Below are positions 15,459 through 23,199 of a stretch of 25,935 bases of DNA, piece by piece; position 1 is the stretch's first letter; every line of letters starts with the position of its first letter. The notes under the pieces are model-generated. The model made no database searches. It worked only from the letters and a program-made list of their open reading frames with translations, and was not told the origin of the DNA. This DNA is from JBFLYN01 sp040756655. Its GTDB lineage: Bacteria; Bacillota; Sulfobacillia; UBA8153. Location of the stretch: contig JBFLYN010000041.1 in assembly GCA_040756655.1 (NCBI GenBank), positions 1-25,935 on the forward strand, written 5' to 3'. The translations under genes were made by a program, and so were the position numbers.

Positions 15459-16808
15459 ATGGTCAGGGTAAGGAACTTCCTGGCACTGGCTGTCGCCCTG
15501 GCGCTTTTGGGTGCCACCTGGGCGTGGGCAGCCCCAGACCCATTCACTCGCTTTACCGTGTACTACGTGTTCTCCGCTCCCACCGAGTTTTACCTGGTAC
15601 CCGTGGGCGTAGTGGTCCCGGCTACCAGCACTCCGGCCCGGCGCGCCCTGGAACTACTCATCCAGGGGCCGCCCCCCGGGTCATTCCTGCACGGGCCCGT
15701 CCCGGCCAATACCCGGATCTTGGACCTCAACATCAGTGACGGTCTGGCCACGGTGAACTTCAGCCAGGAGATCACCGGGGTGGGTGGGAGCAGGTCGGAG
15801 GCGCTGCTGCTGGCGGCCATCGCCAACACCCTCGCCCAGTTCGAGACCGTAGACCGGGTACAGATCCTTGTGGATGGCCAAAAGACCAGCGTGGGCGGGC
15901 ACATTGACGCCAGCGATCCCATCCAACCGGCCTATCAGGGAGTGATCATGAGGCAGCAGTTTACGGACATCTCGGGACACTGGGCGGAAGGCAATATCAA
16001 CGCCTTTTTCCTCACCGGACTGGTGGCCGGTTACGGTGATGGCACCTTCCGCCCGAACCAGGATGCCACCCGCGCGGAGTTTGTCAAGCTCCTGGTCTTG
16101 GCCGCCGGCCACCAGGAGACCAGGCCTGCCCAGGCTAGCTTTGCCGATGTGCCACCACAGCACTGGGCTTACGGGTACGTGCAGTCGGCGGTGGCCAGTG
16201 GTATCCTGGTGCCGTCGGACTACGGTGCCAACTTCGGCCCCAACGCCAAGCTGACGCGCCGGGAAATGGCCATGCTCATGACCCGGGCTCGTAACCTGGA
16301 ACAACGAGCCGCCGAGCTACGAGACGCGCCATTGGCTTACACCGACGCTTCCGATATCCCGGCCTGGGCCCGTGGGTACATTGGGGTGGTCACGGAACTT
16401 GGTCTCATGCAAGGCTATCCTGATGGGAGATTCCGTCCGGGGGGTACCGCCCTGCGGTCCGAAGTCACCTCCGTCCTCACCCGTTACCTGGGTATGGGAG
16501 AAACCAACGTCCGCTTAGTAGCCCCCAAACCCAACACACAGGTGGGCGACTGGGTGCTCCTGGGCGGGGTGGCCCGGGCTTTTGAGGCCAACGTGGAATC
16601 TCGCATCCTGCATCCAGACGGCAGCGAATACCTGCGCACTTTCACCACTGCCACCGAGGGAGGTCCCGGGTGGGGTTTCTGGGCCATCATGTTTCCCACC
16701 CCGAGCGTAACCGGAGCCCAGGACATTACCGTCGAGGCGTTCACCACCAGCGCCGAGGATGGGTCCGTGCAGGACCTGGTGAAGCGCACTATCCGCCGGA
16801 CGCCCTAG
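15459..16808 (+). CDS. GerMN-SLH(x3)-Gmad2 cell-surface protein
   Basis: A secreted 449-residue protein. Residues 1-25 are a signal peptide (MVRVRNFLALAVALALLGA, cleavage near WAWAA). A GerMN domain follows at about 31-147 (VYYVFSAPTEFYLVPV; ARRALELLIQGPP; ISDGLATVNFSQEI). Three S-layer homology motifs lie at about 167-210 (FTDISGHWAEGNINAFF, GYGDGTFRPN), 227-273 and 292-341 (GYPDGRFRPG); these bind pyruvylated wall polysaccharide. The C-terminal 95 residues (LVAPKPNTQVGD; VARAFEANVESRIL) match Gmad2, the Ig-like domain found in spore germination proteins next to GerMN. The ribosome site GGAGGGTGA overlaps the helicase stop codon, and the ATG is the very next base after it, so translation is coupled. 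Usual GerM proteins lack SLH repeats, so a role at the vegetative or mother-cell surface is likely. An intrinsic terminator follows. Confidence 0.9.
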   Translation: MVRVRNFLALAVALALLGATWAWAAPDPFTRFTVYYVFSAPTEFYLVPVGVVVPATSTPARRALELLIQGPPPGSFLHGPVPANTRILDLNISDGLATVNFSQEITGVGGSRSEALLLAAIANTLAQFETVDRVQILVDGQKTSVGGHIDASDPIQPAYQGVIMRQQFTDISGHWAEGNINAFFLTGLVAGYGDGTFRPNQDATRAEFVKLLVLAAGHQETRPAQASFADVPPQHWAYGYVQSAVASGILVPSDYGANFGPNAKLTRREMAMLMTRARNLEQRAAELRDAPLAYTDASDIPAWARGYIGVVTELGLMQGYPDGRFRPGGTALRSEVTSVLTRYLGMGETNVRLVAPKPNTQVGDWVLLGGVARAFEANVESRILHPDGSEYLRTFTTATEGGPGWGFWAIMFPTPSVTGAQDITVEAFTTSAEDGSVQDLVKRTIRRTP

Positions 16809-16825
16809 CGCGCCGGGATCTTCTG

Positions 16826-16853
16826 AGCCGGGCCATCCTTTGGCCCGGCTTTT
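16826..16853 (+). terminator. Rho-independent terminator of the helicase-GerMN operon
   Basis: AGCCGGGCCA (16826-16835) pairs perfectly with TGGCCCGGCT (16841-16850) around TCCTT, and TTTT (16850-16853) runs on from the stem. It begins 18 bp after the stop codon. The remaining gap to 17032 shows nothing I recognise. Confidence 0.85.
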
Positions 16854-17032
16854 GCAATGGAAGCGACTAAGGTTCACAAGGCGAAAACCAAAGACAAGCC
16901 AGTCGTCGTGGCAACCACGGTTTTGGACTGAAAGCACGACCTAACATGCCAACTGGCGGGGACGTACCTTGAGATAGTTCGGGAGGGGTACCCAGTCGCG
17001 AGGCCACGACCTGGTAGGGCCGGTAAGGACAG

Positions 17033-17060
17033 GGGCGCTGCTCCCTGAGGCGCAGCGCCC
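17033..17060 (-). terminator. Weak hairpin beyond the cytochrome gene
   Basis: GGGCGCTGC (17033-17041) and GCAGCGCCC (17052-17060) form a 9-bp stem 15 bp past the end of the minus-strand cytochrome gene. No T-run follows on the minus strand, so termination would need help from Rho. Confidence 0.4.
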
Positions 17061-17075
17061 GCTCTATGTCCGGGT

Positions 17076-18284
17076 CTACTTGTCAGAGTCGTCGGACTTG
17101 GGAATGTTGGGGTTGGGGTTACCCTTGCCACCGGCAAGGAAAGTATGGCTCCTCAGGTCGAACACATCACTGCTCCGCATACGGTAGGGCATGATCTCGT
17201 TAATGTCAAAGGCCTTGGACCCATGACAGCTGGCGCACACCTGGGCGAAGCTACCCTTGAGCGCTTGGCCCTCAGAGTTCACACCGTGCATGTTGTGGCA
17301 GGCGGTGCAGGGCACCTTGGCATGGGGACCCTGCTCTATATCGTTGTATTGCATACGGTGCTGGAGGCTGGCACCGTCGGGATGGGCTACGATGGTACCC
17401 TTGTCAGCTGCGTTGACATAACCCTGGATGGTGCCGTCCTTGATGCGGACCCAGACGTTCTCATTGTTGGCAAGGCTGATGACCCTAACGTGGTCCCGTA
17501 GGTTGTCACCGAACTGGTAAGTAATGGCATCCTCTCGCCCGGCCACCTTGGTACTACCCGAGTTGCGGGCATGACAGCTCCCACAGAAGTCGATCTGCTG
17601 CTGGACGGTAAGCCGGGATGGGTTGACTATGTTGTCTTTGGTAGGCTTGGCCGCATGAACGTTACCGGGACCGTGGCAGCCTTCGCAGCCGATGCCCAGT
17701 TCCACGGCGAGTGACTCAAGCGAGTACTTGGACGTGGAACGGTCTAGAGCCTTGGTATAGTCCAGGTTGAACCCGGTAGTATGGCAGCCCAGGCACCTGT
17801 CTTCGTAGACCCGGCTCTCGGTGTAACGGGTCATGGTTCCGCTCGGCACGTTGTACTGCGCGGTGAGGAACCGGAACCCGTCATCAGCCCGTACCACGAA
17901 CCTCTGCTTCCACTTGTAACCCACCACGTACTCGATTTCGTCCAGTGACTCGATGAAGCGATCAGTAAGACCCACGTTAAGAAAGGCCTGGTTCCCAGCG
18001 GCCAGGACGTTTTGCAGGGCCTGCTTGGCCTCTGGGAGCATGGCCCGGGCGGGCTGGATCATGTAAGGGTGAGCGGTCTTGAGCCAGCCTTGGTAATGCT
18101 GCCCGTGACAAGAATTGCAGGACTCGGACCCGACATAGCTGTAGACCAGTTCAACTTTGGGGGCCGGGGTCGGGGTGGGTGGCGGCTCTGCCGCTTTTTC
18201 TGCAGGCCTGCAGCCGGCCAAAAGAGCCACGGCAAAAAGCGCTATACCAGTCCATAACAGCCACTTGGTTCTCAACCGATCCAT
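17076..18284 (-). CDS. Hexaheme c-type cytochrome lipoprotein
   Basis: A 402-residue exported electron-transfer protein. The N-terminus is a lipoprotein signal (MDRLRTKWLLWTGIALF, lipobox LLAGC, Cys25), followed by a Pro/Thr/Ala linker. Six CXXCH heme-attachment sites follow in order: CNSCH (Cys56), CLGCH, CEGCH, CGSCH, CTACH and CASCH. Histidines in HYQGWLKTAH and HGPGNVHA could be the distal ligands. The spacing and the KWKQRFVV stretch resemble the cytochrome c554-like tetraheme family, here extended to six hemes. It should sit on the outer face of the membrane, anchored by lipid, and relay electrons out of or along the envelope. I choose ATG 18284 because AAAGGAGG (18288-18295) lies just upstream, although the three-base spacer is short; the frame is open to 18323. 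It is divergent from the ccm operon that would mature it. Confidence 0.9.
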   Translation of the reverse strand: MDRLRTKWLLWTGIALFAVALLAGCRPAEKAAEPPPTPTPAPKVELVYSYVGSESCNSCHGQHYQGWLKTAHPYMIQPARAMLPEAKQALQNVLAAGNQAFLNVGLTDRFIESLDEIEYVVGYKWKQRFVVRADDGFRFLTAQYNVPSGTMTRYTESRVYEDRCLGCHTTGFNLDYTKALDRSTSKYSLESLAVELGIGCEGCHGPGNVHAAKPTKDNIVNPSRLTVQQQIDFCGSCHARNSGSTKVAGREDAITYQFGDNLRDHVRVISLANNENVWVRIKDGTIQGYVNAADKGTIVAHPDGASLQHRMQYNDIEQGPHAKVPCTACHNMHGVNSEGQALKGSFAQVCASCHGSKAFDINEIMPYRMRSSDVFDLRSHTFLAGGKGNPNPNIPKSDDSDK

Positions 18285-18461
18285 TAACCTCCTTTGCGAT
18301 ACCGCGTCTGTTATTAGTGCCATACCGCACTATGTTGTACTTTGCGCTATTCGACGTGTCTTTGAAGAATCCTGCTGTCTACAGCTACACATGATACGAT
18401 GCTTTACGCCTGCCAACTCGTGCCACGGCGCTAGGAGCAGCAATGCAGTTCTCAATGCCGC
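18285..18461. other. Divergent intergenic region between cytochrome and ccmA
   Basis: About 180 bp from the cytochrome start to the ccm promoter. It must hold the promoter for the cytochrome on the minus strand, but I found no pair of boxes with acceptable spacing (the best was TTGGCA with TATCAT at 14 bp, too close). No operator-like palindrome stands out. Confidence 0.3.
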
Positions 18462-18489
18462 TTGACAGGTTTGGCCCCTTGCCTTTAAC
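18462..18489 (+). promoter_or_regulatory. Sigma-A-type promoter of the ccm operon
   Basis: A perfect -35 box TTGACA (18462-18467) is followed by TTTAAC (18484-18489) after 16 bp, a four-of-six match to TATAAT. Transcription would start near 18496. That leaves about 50 nt of leader before GTG 18546, but almost none before the ATG at 18498, which supports the later start of ccmA. Confidence 0.55.
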
Positions 18490-18545
18490 CTAGAAGCATG
18501 GTTTGTGTGGAACTTGTCCGTATTCTCTGCCGGAGGTCTAGGTCT

Positions 18546-19184
18546 GTGCAGCTGGTGTTCGAGAGCGTTGGCCACGCATATGGCGAACGGGCCGTCTTGA
18601 GCTGTCTGAACTGGACGGCGACGGCCGGGGCAGTTTCGGTGATAACTGGCCCCAACGGTTCGGGCAAGACCACCCTGCTCAAAATCGCCAGCGGCCTTCT
18701 GCGTCCCGCCTCAGGCCGGGTTCGGCTGGTAGTGGGCAACCGGACACTGGAGCACGGCGCCGTCCGCCGGGAAGTAGGCTACGTTGCACCTGAACTGGGC
18801 TTATACGACCGGCTGACGGCCCTAGAAAACCTGGCGTTCCTGGCCGCGGTGAGGGGGCAAAGACAAAGCCGGGACCAGCTAGTCCTACAACTCCAGTGCT
18901 TCCAGCTGGGTGGCTCCATTCACCAGCCGGCCGGGGCCCTTTCGTCCGGCATGAGGCAGCGCCTGAAGCTGGCGTCCGCCCTGTTGCATAAGCCGCCCGT
19001 ACTGGTCCTGGATGAGCCCACATCTAACCTGGATGACGAAGGTAAGGTGCTGGTAAGGAAAGTGGTTCGAGAGCAAGCGGAGCGAGGGATAGTGCTGTTT
19101 GCCACCAACGAGCCACTGGAGGTGACGGAATATGGACCCCAAGTCCTCCGCCTCCATCCGGCGGGTGCTGGCGCTGGTCCGTAA
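18546..19184 (+). CDS. ccmA: Heme exporter ABC ATPase CcmA
   Basis: This ATPase of the CcmAB complex drives release of heme-loaded CcmE for cytochrome c assembly. Walker A is GPNGSGKTTLL, the Q-loop region is GYVAPELGLYDRLTALENL, the signature is LSSGMRQRLKLAS, and Walker B is VLVLDEPTSNLD. A degenerate H-loop region reads IVLFATNEP; the usual His is replaced, as is common in CcmA-type ATPases. From GTG 18546 it has 212 residues. I prefer this start because GGAGGT (18532-18537) is eight bases upstream and the promoter lies just before it; the frame is also open to an ATG at 18498. Its last 53 bases overlap ccmB. It is the first gene of a six-gene operon. Confidence 0.88.
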   Translation: MQLVFESVGHAYGERAVLSCLNWTATAGAVSVITGPNGSGKTTLLKIASGLLRPASGRVRLVVGNRTLEHGAVRREVGYVAPELGLYDRLTALENLAFLAAVRGQRQSRDQLVLQLQCFQLGGSIHQPAGALSSGMRQRLKLASALLHKPPVLVLDEPTSNLDDEGKVLVRKVVREQAERGIVLFATNEPLEVTEYGPQVLRLHPAGAGAGP

Positions 19185-19815
19185 GGATCTGTTGGAGGAG
19201 TACCGGGCCCGCTACGCCATCAGCACCCTCCTGGTGTTTGCCGTTACCATCCTGGTGGTAGTGGGATTCGCCGCTGGTATGGATCCATTGCCCGGTCACC
19301 TGCACTCGTCCTTCATCTGGTTGGTGCTGTTTTTTGCCGCCGTAACGGGCATAGACCGGAGCTTTGTCAAAGAAGAGGAGAAAAACACCTCTCCCACATT
19401 GCGCTTGGCAGCAGATCCAGATGTGGTTTATGCAGGCAAGCTGGCCTTCAACTTCCTGGTCCTCCTGGCTTTAGCGGCGCTGGTTCTCCCGTTGTACGTT
19501 ATCTTGATGAACCCGCCGGTGAAAAACGCCCCGCTCCTGGTGGCCATGGTCGTGGCCGGGGTGTGGTGCCTGGCTGTTACCACTACTATTCTGGCCGCCA
19601 TAGTGGCCAAGACCGGGACCAGAAACGCCCTTTTGCCCGTGCTTTCTTTTCCCCTGCTCCTGGCGGTCCTAACCACCGTCGTAAGTGGGACCACCATGGC
19701 CCTGGAAGGGGCCGGGTTTACGGGTGCCCGCCAGGAACTCCAGTTTCTCCTGTCGTATAGTGTGGTGATGCTCACGGTATCGTGGCTGCTGTTCCCGTAT
19801 GTTTGGAACGACTGA
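19132..19815 (+). CDS. ccmB: Heme exporter membrane subunit CcmB
   Basis: The 227-residue permease partner of CcmA. Six hydrophobic segments are visible, for instance ISTLLVFAVTILVVVGFAAG, WLVLFFAAVTGID, LAFNFLVLLALAALVLPLYV and LLVAMVVAGVWCLAVTTTIL. The first loop holds DRSFVKEEEKNT, close to the conserved CcmB stretch around R-x-F-x-x-E. The start ATG lies inside ccmA, with GGAGGTGA (19118-19125) in front of it, so the 53-base overlap is real and translation is probably coupled. The protein stays in the cytoplasmic membrane and works with CcmA, CcmC and CcmE. Confidence 0.88.
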   Translation: MDPKSSASIRRVLALVRKDLLEEYRARYAISTLLVFAVTILVVVGFAAGMDPLPGHLHSSFIWLVLFFAAVTGIDRSFVKEEEKNTSPTLRLAADPDVVYAGKLAFNFLVLLALAALVLPLYVILMNPPVKNAPLLVAMVVAGVWCLAVTTTILAAIVAKTGTRNALLPVLSFPLLLAVLTTVVSGTTMALEGAGFTGARQELQFLLSYSVVMLTVSWLLFPYVWND

Positions 19816-19834
19816 GCCGATGGGAGGCGGGAAG

Positions 19835-20479
19835 TTGTCCTGGAAATACACCCTGGGGTTTTGGTTTTTCCTGAGCATAGCCGGTGCTTTTGTGTATGCT
19901 CCTCCTGCTATGGGACTGGGTGACCTGGCACGCATCATTTTCTTCCATGTACCCCTGGCCTGGGTGGGGGTCCTTGCCTACCTGGTAGCCATGGTCAACG
20001 GGGTACGGTACCTCAAGACGGCCCGGCCCGAGTATGATCACAAGGCTGCTTTCAACGCCGAGATCGGGCTGGTATTCACCCTGCTGGCCACGGTAACCGG
20101 CGCCATCTTTGCCCGGCACACCTGGGGTATGTACTGGAACTGGGATCCCCGGCAAGTTTCCATCTTCGTCCTTCTGCTGATCTACGGTGCCTACTTCGCC
20201 CTCAGGTCCTCGGTGGAGAACCCCCAAAGGCGGGCCCGCCTGAGCGCCGTCTATATCAGCCTGGCCTTCATCACTGTGCCGTTTTTGGTCTTCATCATAC
20301 CCCGGCTCTACCCCACGCTGCATCCCGATCCCATCCTCAATGCCGAGCGGCGCATTAACATGGAAGGCAGGATGCTCCAGGTATTCTTGGCGTTCTTAGC
20401 GGGGTTCACCGGTCTTTATGCCTGGATTGCCCAGCTGGAGAGCCGCGTCCTCAGGTTGCGAGCAAGGTTCAAGAGGTAG
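19835..20479 (+). CDS. ccmC: Heme delivery protein CcmC
   Basis: A membrane protein that presents heme to CcmE on the outer face of the membrane. The tryptophan-rich WWD motif is TWGMYWNWDPRQVS. The two axial histidines of the family are present, one in IIFFHVPLAWVG before it and one in RLYPTLHPDPI after it. Six membrane segments can be drawn. I place the start at TTG 19835 because GGGAGG (19822-19827) precedes it by seven bases. An ATG at 19820 overlaps that site and an open frame reaches 19799; both lack ribosome sites. The gene follows ccmB by 19 bp. Family members are about 220-250 residues, so 214-219 residues is normal. Confidence 0.9.
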   Translation: MSWKYTLGFWFFLSIAGAFVYAPPAMGLGDLARIIFFHVPLAWVGVLAYLVAMVNGVRYLKTARPEYDHKAAFNAEIGLVFTLLATVTGAIFARHTWGMYWNWDPRQVSIFVLLLIYGAYFALRSSVENPQRRARLSAVYISLAFITVPFLVFIIPRLYPTLHPDPILNAERRINMEGRMLQVFLAFLAGFTGLYAWIAQLESRVLRLRARFKR

Positions 20480-20501
20480 CTATGTAAGGAGGCGACCAGT
20501 T

Positions 20502-20621
20502 ATGTCCGAACTCCGCGTAGTCCTGGCCGTCAGCGTTATCTCCTGGGGAGGGATCCTGTATTTTCTCCTCCGGCTGGACGCACGCATCAAGGCACTGGAA
20601 AGACAGTATGACTCGCGCTAG
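20502..20621 (+). CDS. ccmD: CcmD-like small membrane protein
   Basis: A 39-residue protein in the usual place for ccmD, between ccmC and ccmE. It has one membrane span (VVLAVSVISWGGILYFLL) followed by a short charged tail (RLDARIKALERQYDSR). This is the CcmD layout; that protein helps release heme-loaded CcmE from CcmABC. An excellent ribosome site, AAGGAGG (20486-20492), stands nine bases before the ATG. It overlaps ccmE by 14 bases. Sequence identity with known CcmD cannot be judged at this length, so the name rests on position and shape. Confidence 0.75.
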   Translation: MSELRVVLAVSVISWGGILYFLLRLDARIKALERQYDSR

Positions 20622-20988
20622 GTTGTGGGCAGGGGCCCTGGTGATCTTGGCCTTTGCCGTCTTTGCCGTGCAGTCGTTGCGCGCGGCCATGAACCCTTAC
20701 GTTACCTTCGCGCAGGCTGCCGCCAGCAGCCGCACGGTCCAGGTGATGGGGCACCTTTCCTCCAAAGGTGCCATCTTCTATGATCTTGACAGCAGAAACC
20801 TGCATTTTACCATGACAGACCAGGAAGGCAACGAAGCGCAGGTGGTTTTTGCCGGTGCCAAGCCAGATAACTTCGAACATGCAGACAGCCTGGTGGTAGT
20901 GGGCCGTTTCCGGGGGCAGGTCTTCTGGGCCCACCGGTTGCTGGTCAAGTGCCCAAGCAAGTATCAAGACCAGGACAGGGGGAGGTAG
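20608..20988 (+). CDS. ccmE: Heme chaperone CcmE, C-x3-Y type
   Basis: A 126-residue heme carrier with an N-terminal membrane anchor (ARLWAGALVILAFAVFAV) and an outward-facing OB-fold barrel (VQVMGHLSSKGAIFYDL; LHFTMTDQEG; VVFAGAKPDNF; LVVVGRF). In the classical protein heme is bound covalently through a histidine of the H-x3-Y motif in LAKHDENY. Here that place reads LLVKCPSKY, with Cys115 and Tyr119. The C-x3-Y variant is known from Desulfovibrio and archaea, where the Ccm system works without CcmG and CcmH. The start ATG lies inside ccmD. The stop is seven bases before the ccmF start. Confidence 0.88.
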   Translation: MTRARLWAGALVILAFAVFAVQSLRAAMNPYVTFAQAAASSRTVQVMGHLSSKGAIFYDLDSRNLHFTMTDQEGNEAQVVFAGAKPDNFEHADSLVVVGRFRGQVFWAHRLLVKCPSKYQDQDRGR

Positions 20989-20995
20989 AGGGAAC

Positions 20996-23143
20996 ATGAT
21001 TGGCAGCTTGGCCTTATACACGGCTTTTGCCGCGGCCTTGGTTGCCGGGTGGAGGTTTGCCGCCCTGGCCCGGGGAGACAAGAGCGCCCTGAGGCCCGCT
21101 CTCCGGGCCTACCAGGTCCATACCGCTTGCTTGGCCGTAGCGTCATTGTACCTCCTGGACGCGCTGGTTACGCGCAAATTCCAGTTCAGCTACGTTTTTG
21201 CCCATACCGACGTCAGCCTGCCCACCCACTATCTCGTCTCGGCGTTCTGGGCCGGCCAGGAGGGGTCCTTGCTCCTCTGGGCGCTCCTGGGTGCCGGCGT
21301 GGCGGGGCTGGTCATTAGGCACGAGCAAAAGCTAATGCCTTTCTTGATGCCCACAATCCTGGCCGCACAGGGCTTCCTCGTCCTGTTTCTCATGGTACTC
21401 AGCCCCTTCAAGCAGTTGGGCTTCGTTCCCGAGAACGGTCAAGGCCTGAACCCCATGCTCTTGGACCCTTGGATGGTGATCCATCCTCCCTTGACTTTCC
21501 TGGCGTATGCGTTGCTGGTTGTGCCTTTCGCTTTCGCCGTGGCCGCCCTGTGGAAGCAAGACTACCACGATGGATTTCTCCGGATCATCCCGTGGGCGCT
21601 GGTGGGGTGGCTATTCATGGGTGCCGGGGGCATCTTCGTGGGTGGCGCCTGGGCTTACCGGGTGCTGGGCTGGGGAGGCTACTGGGGCTGGGATCCGGTG
21701 GAAAATGCTGCGCTCTTGCCCTGGCTGACCGGTGCCGCCCTGGTTCACGGCCTGCTCATGCAAAGGCAAAGGCGCATTTTTACCAGGGCCAACCTCTTTT
21801 TGGCCATAACCACCTACGTGCTGGTGGTGTTCGCCACCTTCCTCACGCGCAGCGGGGCCATGGCTGAGTTTTCCGTCCACGCATTCGTCGACACCCCGCT
21901 CACCAGCTTGCTGGGCCTCTTTTTGGCCGTGCTGGCCCTGGGGGGCTACGGGATGTTTGCCTGGCGTTACCGGGCACTGGCCGGCCAGGGCCAGGACGAG
22001 GCGTTTCTTTCGCGTCCTGGTACTTTCGGCCTGGCCATGCTGGCACTCGGCGTGTCCGCCTTTTTGGTGCTCCTGGGCACGCTGCTGCCCCTGCTGACCA
22101 AGGCGATCGGAACCCCGGCCAGCCCTGACCAGTCCTTCTACTGGCGGACCAACGCTCCCGTGTGGTTGGTCCTCTTTTTGCTCCTGGCCGTGTGCCCGTT
22201 TCTGGGAAACCGCCCGCACAAGGCCCAGGATCTTTGGAATGAGCATAAGCTCTGGGGTTTGGTCCCGCTGGCCGCCACCATCGCCGCCTATGCGCTGGGC
22301 GTGAGGCACCCATACGACCTGGTACTCCTGGCCGCCGTGTTCTTGGCCCTCGGCACCAACCTGGTGGCGCTGGCCCGTTACGCCCGACGCGGGCTCCGCT
22401 ATACCGGTGGTTACCTGGCTCATGTGGGGCTGGCCTTGATGTGTGTAGGCATCGTGGCATCCACCTCGTATACCCAGTCCGAACGGCTGGCCCTGGTGCC
22501 GGGCGAACCGCAAACGGCCCTGGGCTACCAGATCACCTACATGGGTTACAGTATTGCCGCGAACAAGAACATCCTGCTTATCGACGTTGGTAGCAGCCGC
22601 GGTAGTTTCGTGGCCCAGCCTCGCATGTACCTGGCCGGCAGCCGGTTAATGCGGGAGCCGTACATTGCCCGCAACCTGTGGCGGGACCTTTACATGACGC
22701 CACTGGAGCTCGTTGACGATGACCTGGGAGCATGGTTCATCCTGGGCAAGGGTGAGAGCATCGACTTGGAAGGCTACACGATAAAGTTTACAGAATTCAC
22801 CTTCACCATGCCATCGGGAGACGACTCTGTGGTGGAGGTCGGCGCGGTGCTGGAGGTGACCTCAGGCGGCCACACCGAGGTCCTGGTTCCCGTAGTAAGG
22901 CAGCGGGGAGATGAGTACGAGGTAATCAGCGCCGAACTGCCCGACGGCCAAGTGATCATCATCGAGGCCATTAACGCCGGCAGTGGGCAAGCCAGGTTTG
23001 CCGTTGTCACCGGAACGCTCCAGGAGCTACTGCTGTTGGAGGTGAAGGTAAAACCGCTCATCTCGGTGTTGGCCCTGGGCACGGTGCTCTTGATAGCCGG
23101 GACCTTCATCGCCACTTGGCATAGGTTCTTGTCGCGCGGTTAG
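20996..23143 (+). CDS. ccmF: Cytochrome c heme lyase subunit CcmF
   Basis: A 715-residue membrane protein that attaches heme to CXXCH sites of apocytochrome c. The WWD motif is WGGYWGWDPVENAALLPWL. The family's conserved histidines flank it: MVIHPPLTFLAYA before and EFSVHAFVDTP after. About 14 membrane spans run to near residue 500. A roughly 180-residue soluble segment follows (TYMGYSIAANKNI through LVPVVRQRG) and a last span (LALGTVLLIAGTFIA) closes it, as in CcmF of bacteria and archaea. GGGGGAGG precedes the ATG by about 12 bases. It is the last gene of the ccm unit; no ccmG or ccmH follows. A weak hairpin (23160-23165 with 23177-23182) lies after the stop, before the convergent gene. Confidence 0.92.
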   Translation: MIGSLALYTAFAAALVAGWRFAALARGDKSALRPALRAYQVHTACLAVASLYLLDALVTRKFQFSYVFAHTDVSLPTHYLVSAFWAGQEGSLLLWALLGAGVAGLVIRHEQKLMPFLMPTILAAQGFLVLFLMVLSPFKQLGFVPENGQGLNPMLLDPWMVIHPPLTFLAYALLVVPFAFAVAALWKQDYHDGFLRIIPWALVGWLFMGAGGIFVGGAWAYRVLGWGGYWGWDPVENAALLPWLTGAALVHGLLMQRQRRIFTRANLFLAITTYVLVVFATFLTRSGAMAEFSVHAFVDTPLTSLLGLFLAVLALGGYGMFAWRYRALAGQGQDEAFLSRPGTFGLAMLALGVSAFLVLLGTLLPLLTKAIGTPASPDQSFYWRTNAPVWLVLFLLLAVCPFLGNRPHKAQDLWNEHKLWGLVPLAATIAAYALGVRHPYDLVLLAAVFLALGTNLVALARYARRGLRYTGGYLAHVGLALMCVGIVASTSYTQSERLALVPGEPQTALGYQITYMGYSIAANKNILLIDVGSSRGSFVAQPRMYLAGSRLMREPYIARNLWRDLYMTPLELVDDDLGAWFILGKGESIDLEGYTIKFTEFTFTMPSGDDSVVEVGAVLEVTSGGHTEVLVPVVRQRGDEYEVISAELPDGQVIIIEAINAGSGQARFAVVTGTLQELLLLEVKVKPLISVLALGTVLLIAGTFIATWHRFLSRG

Positions 23144-23199
23144 GAAGGGGCCGGGAACAGGCAGGGGTCCGCTCCACCTGCCCCGAAGCAGGCCCATCG

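Noticed and set aside
18498..18545. ATG start of ccmA at 18498
   Set aside because: It would leave almost no leader after the promoter and has no ribosome site; the residues before GTG 18546 do not look like CcmA.
21611..22513. 300-codon minus-strand open frame inside ccmF
   Set aside because: Antisense of the conserved WWD region of ccmF; glycine/glutamine-rich with no known domain.
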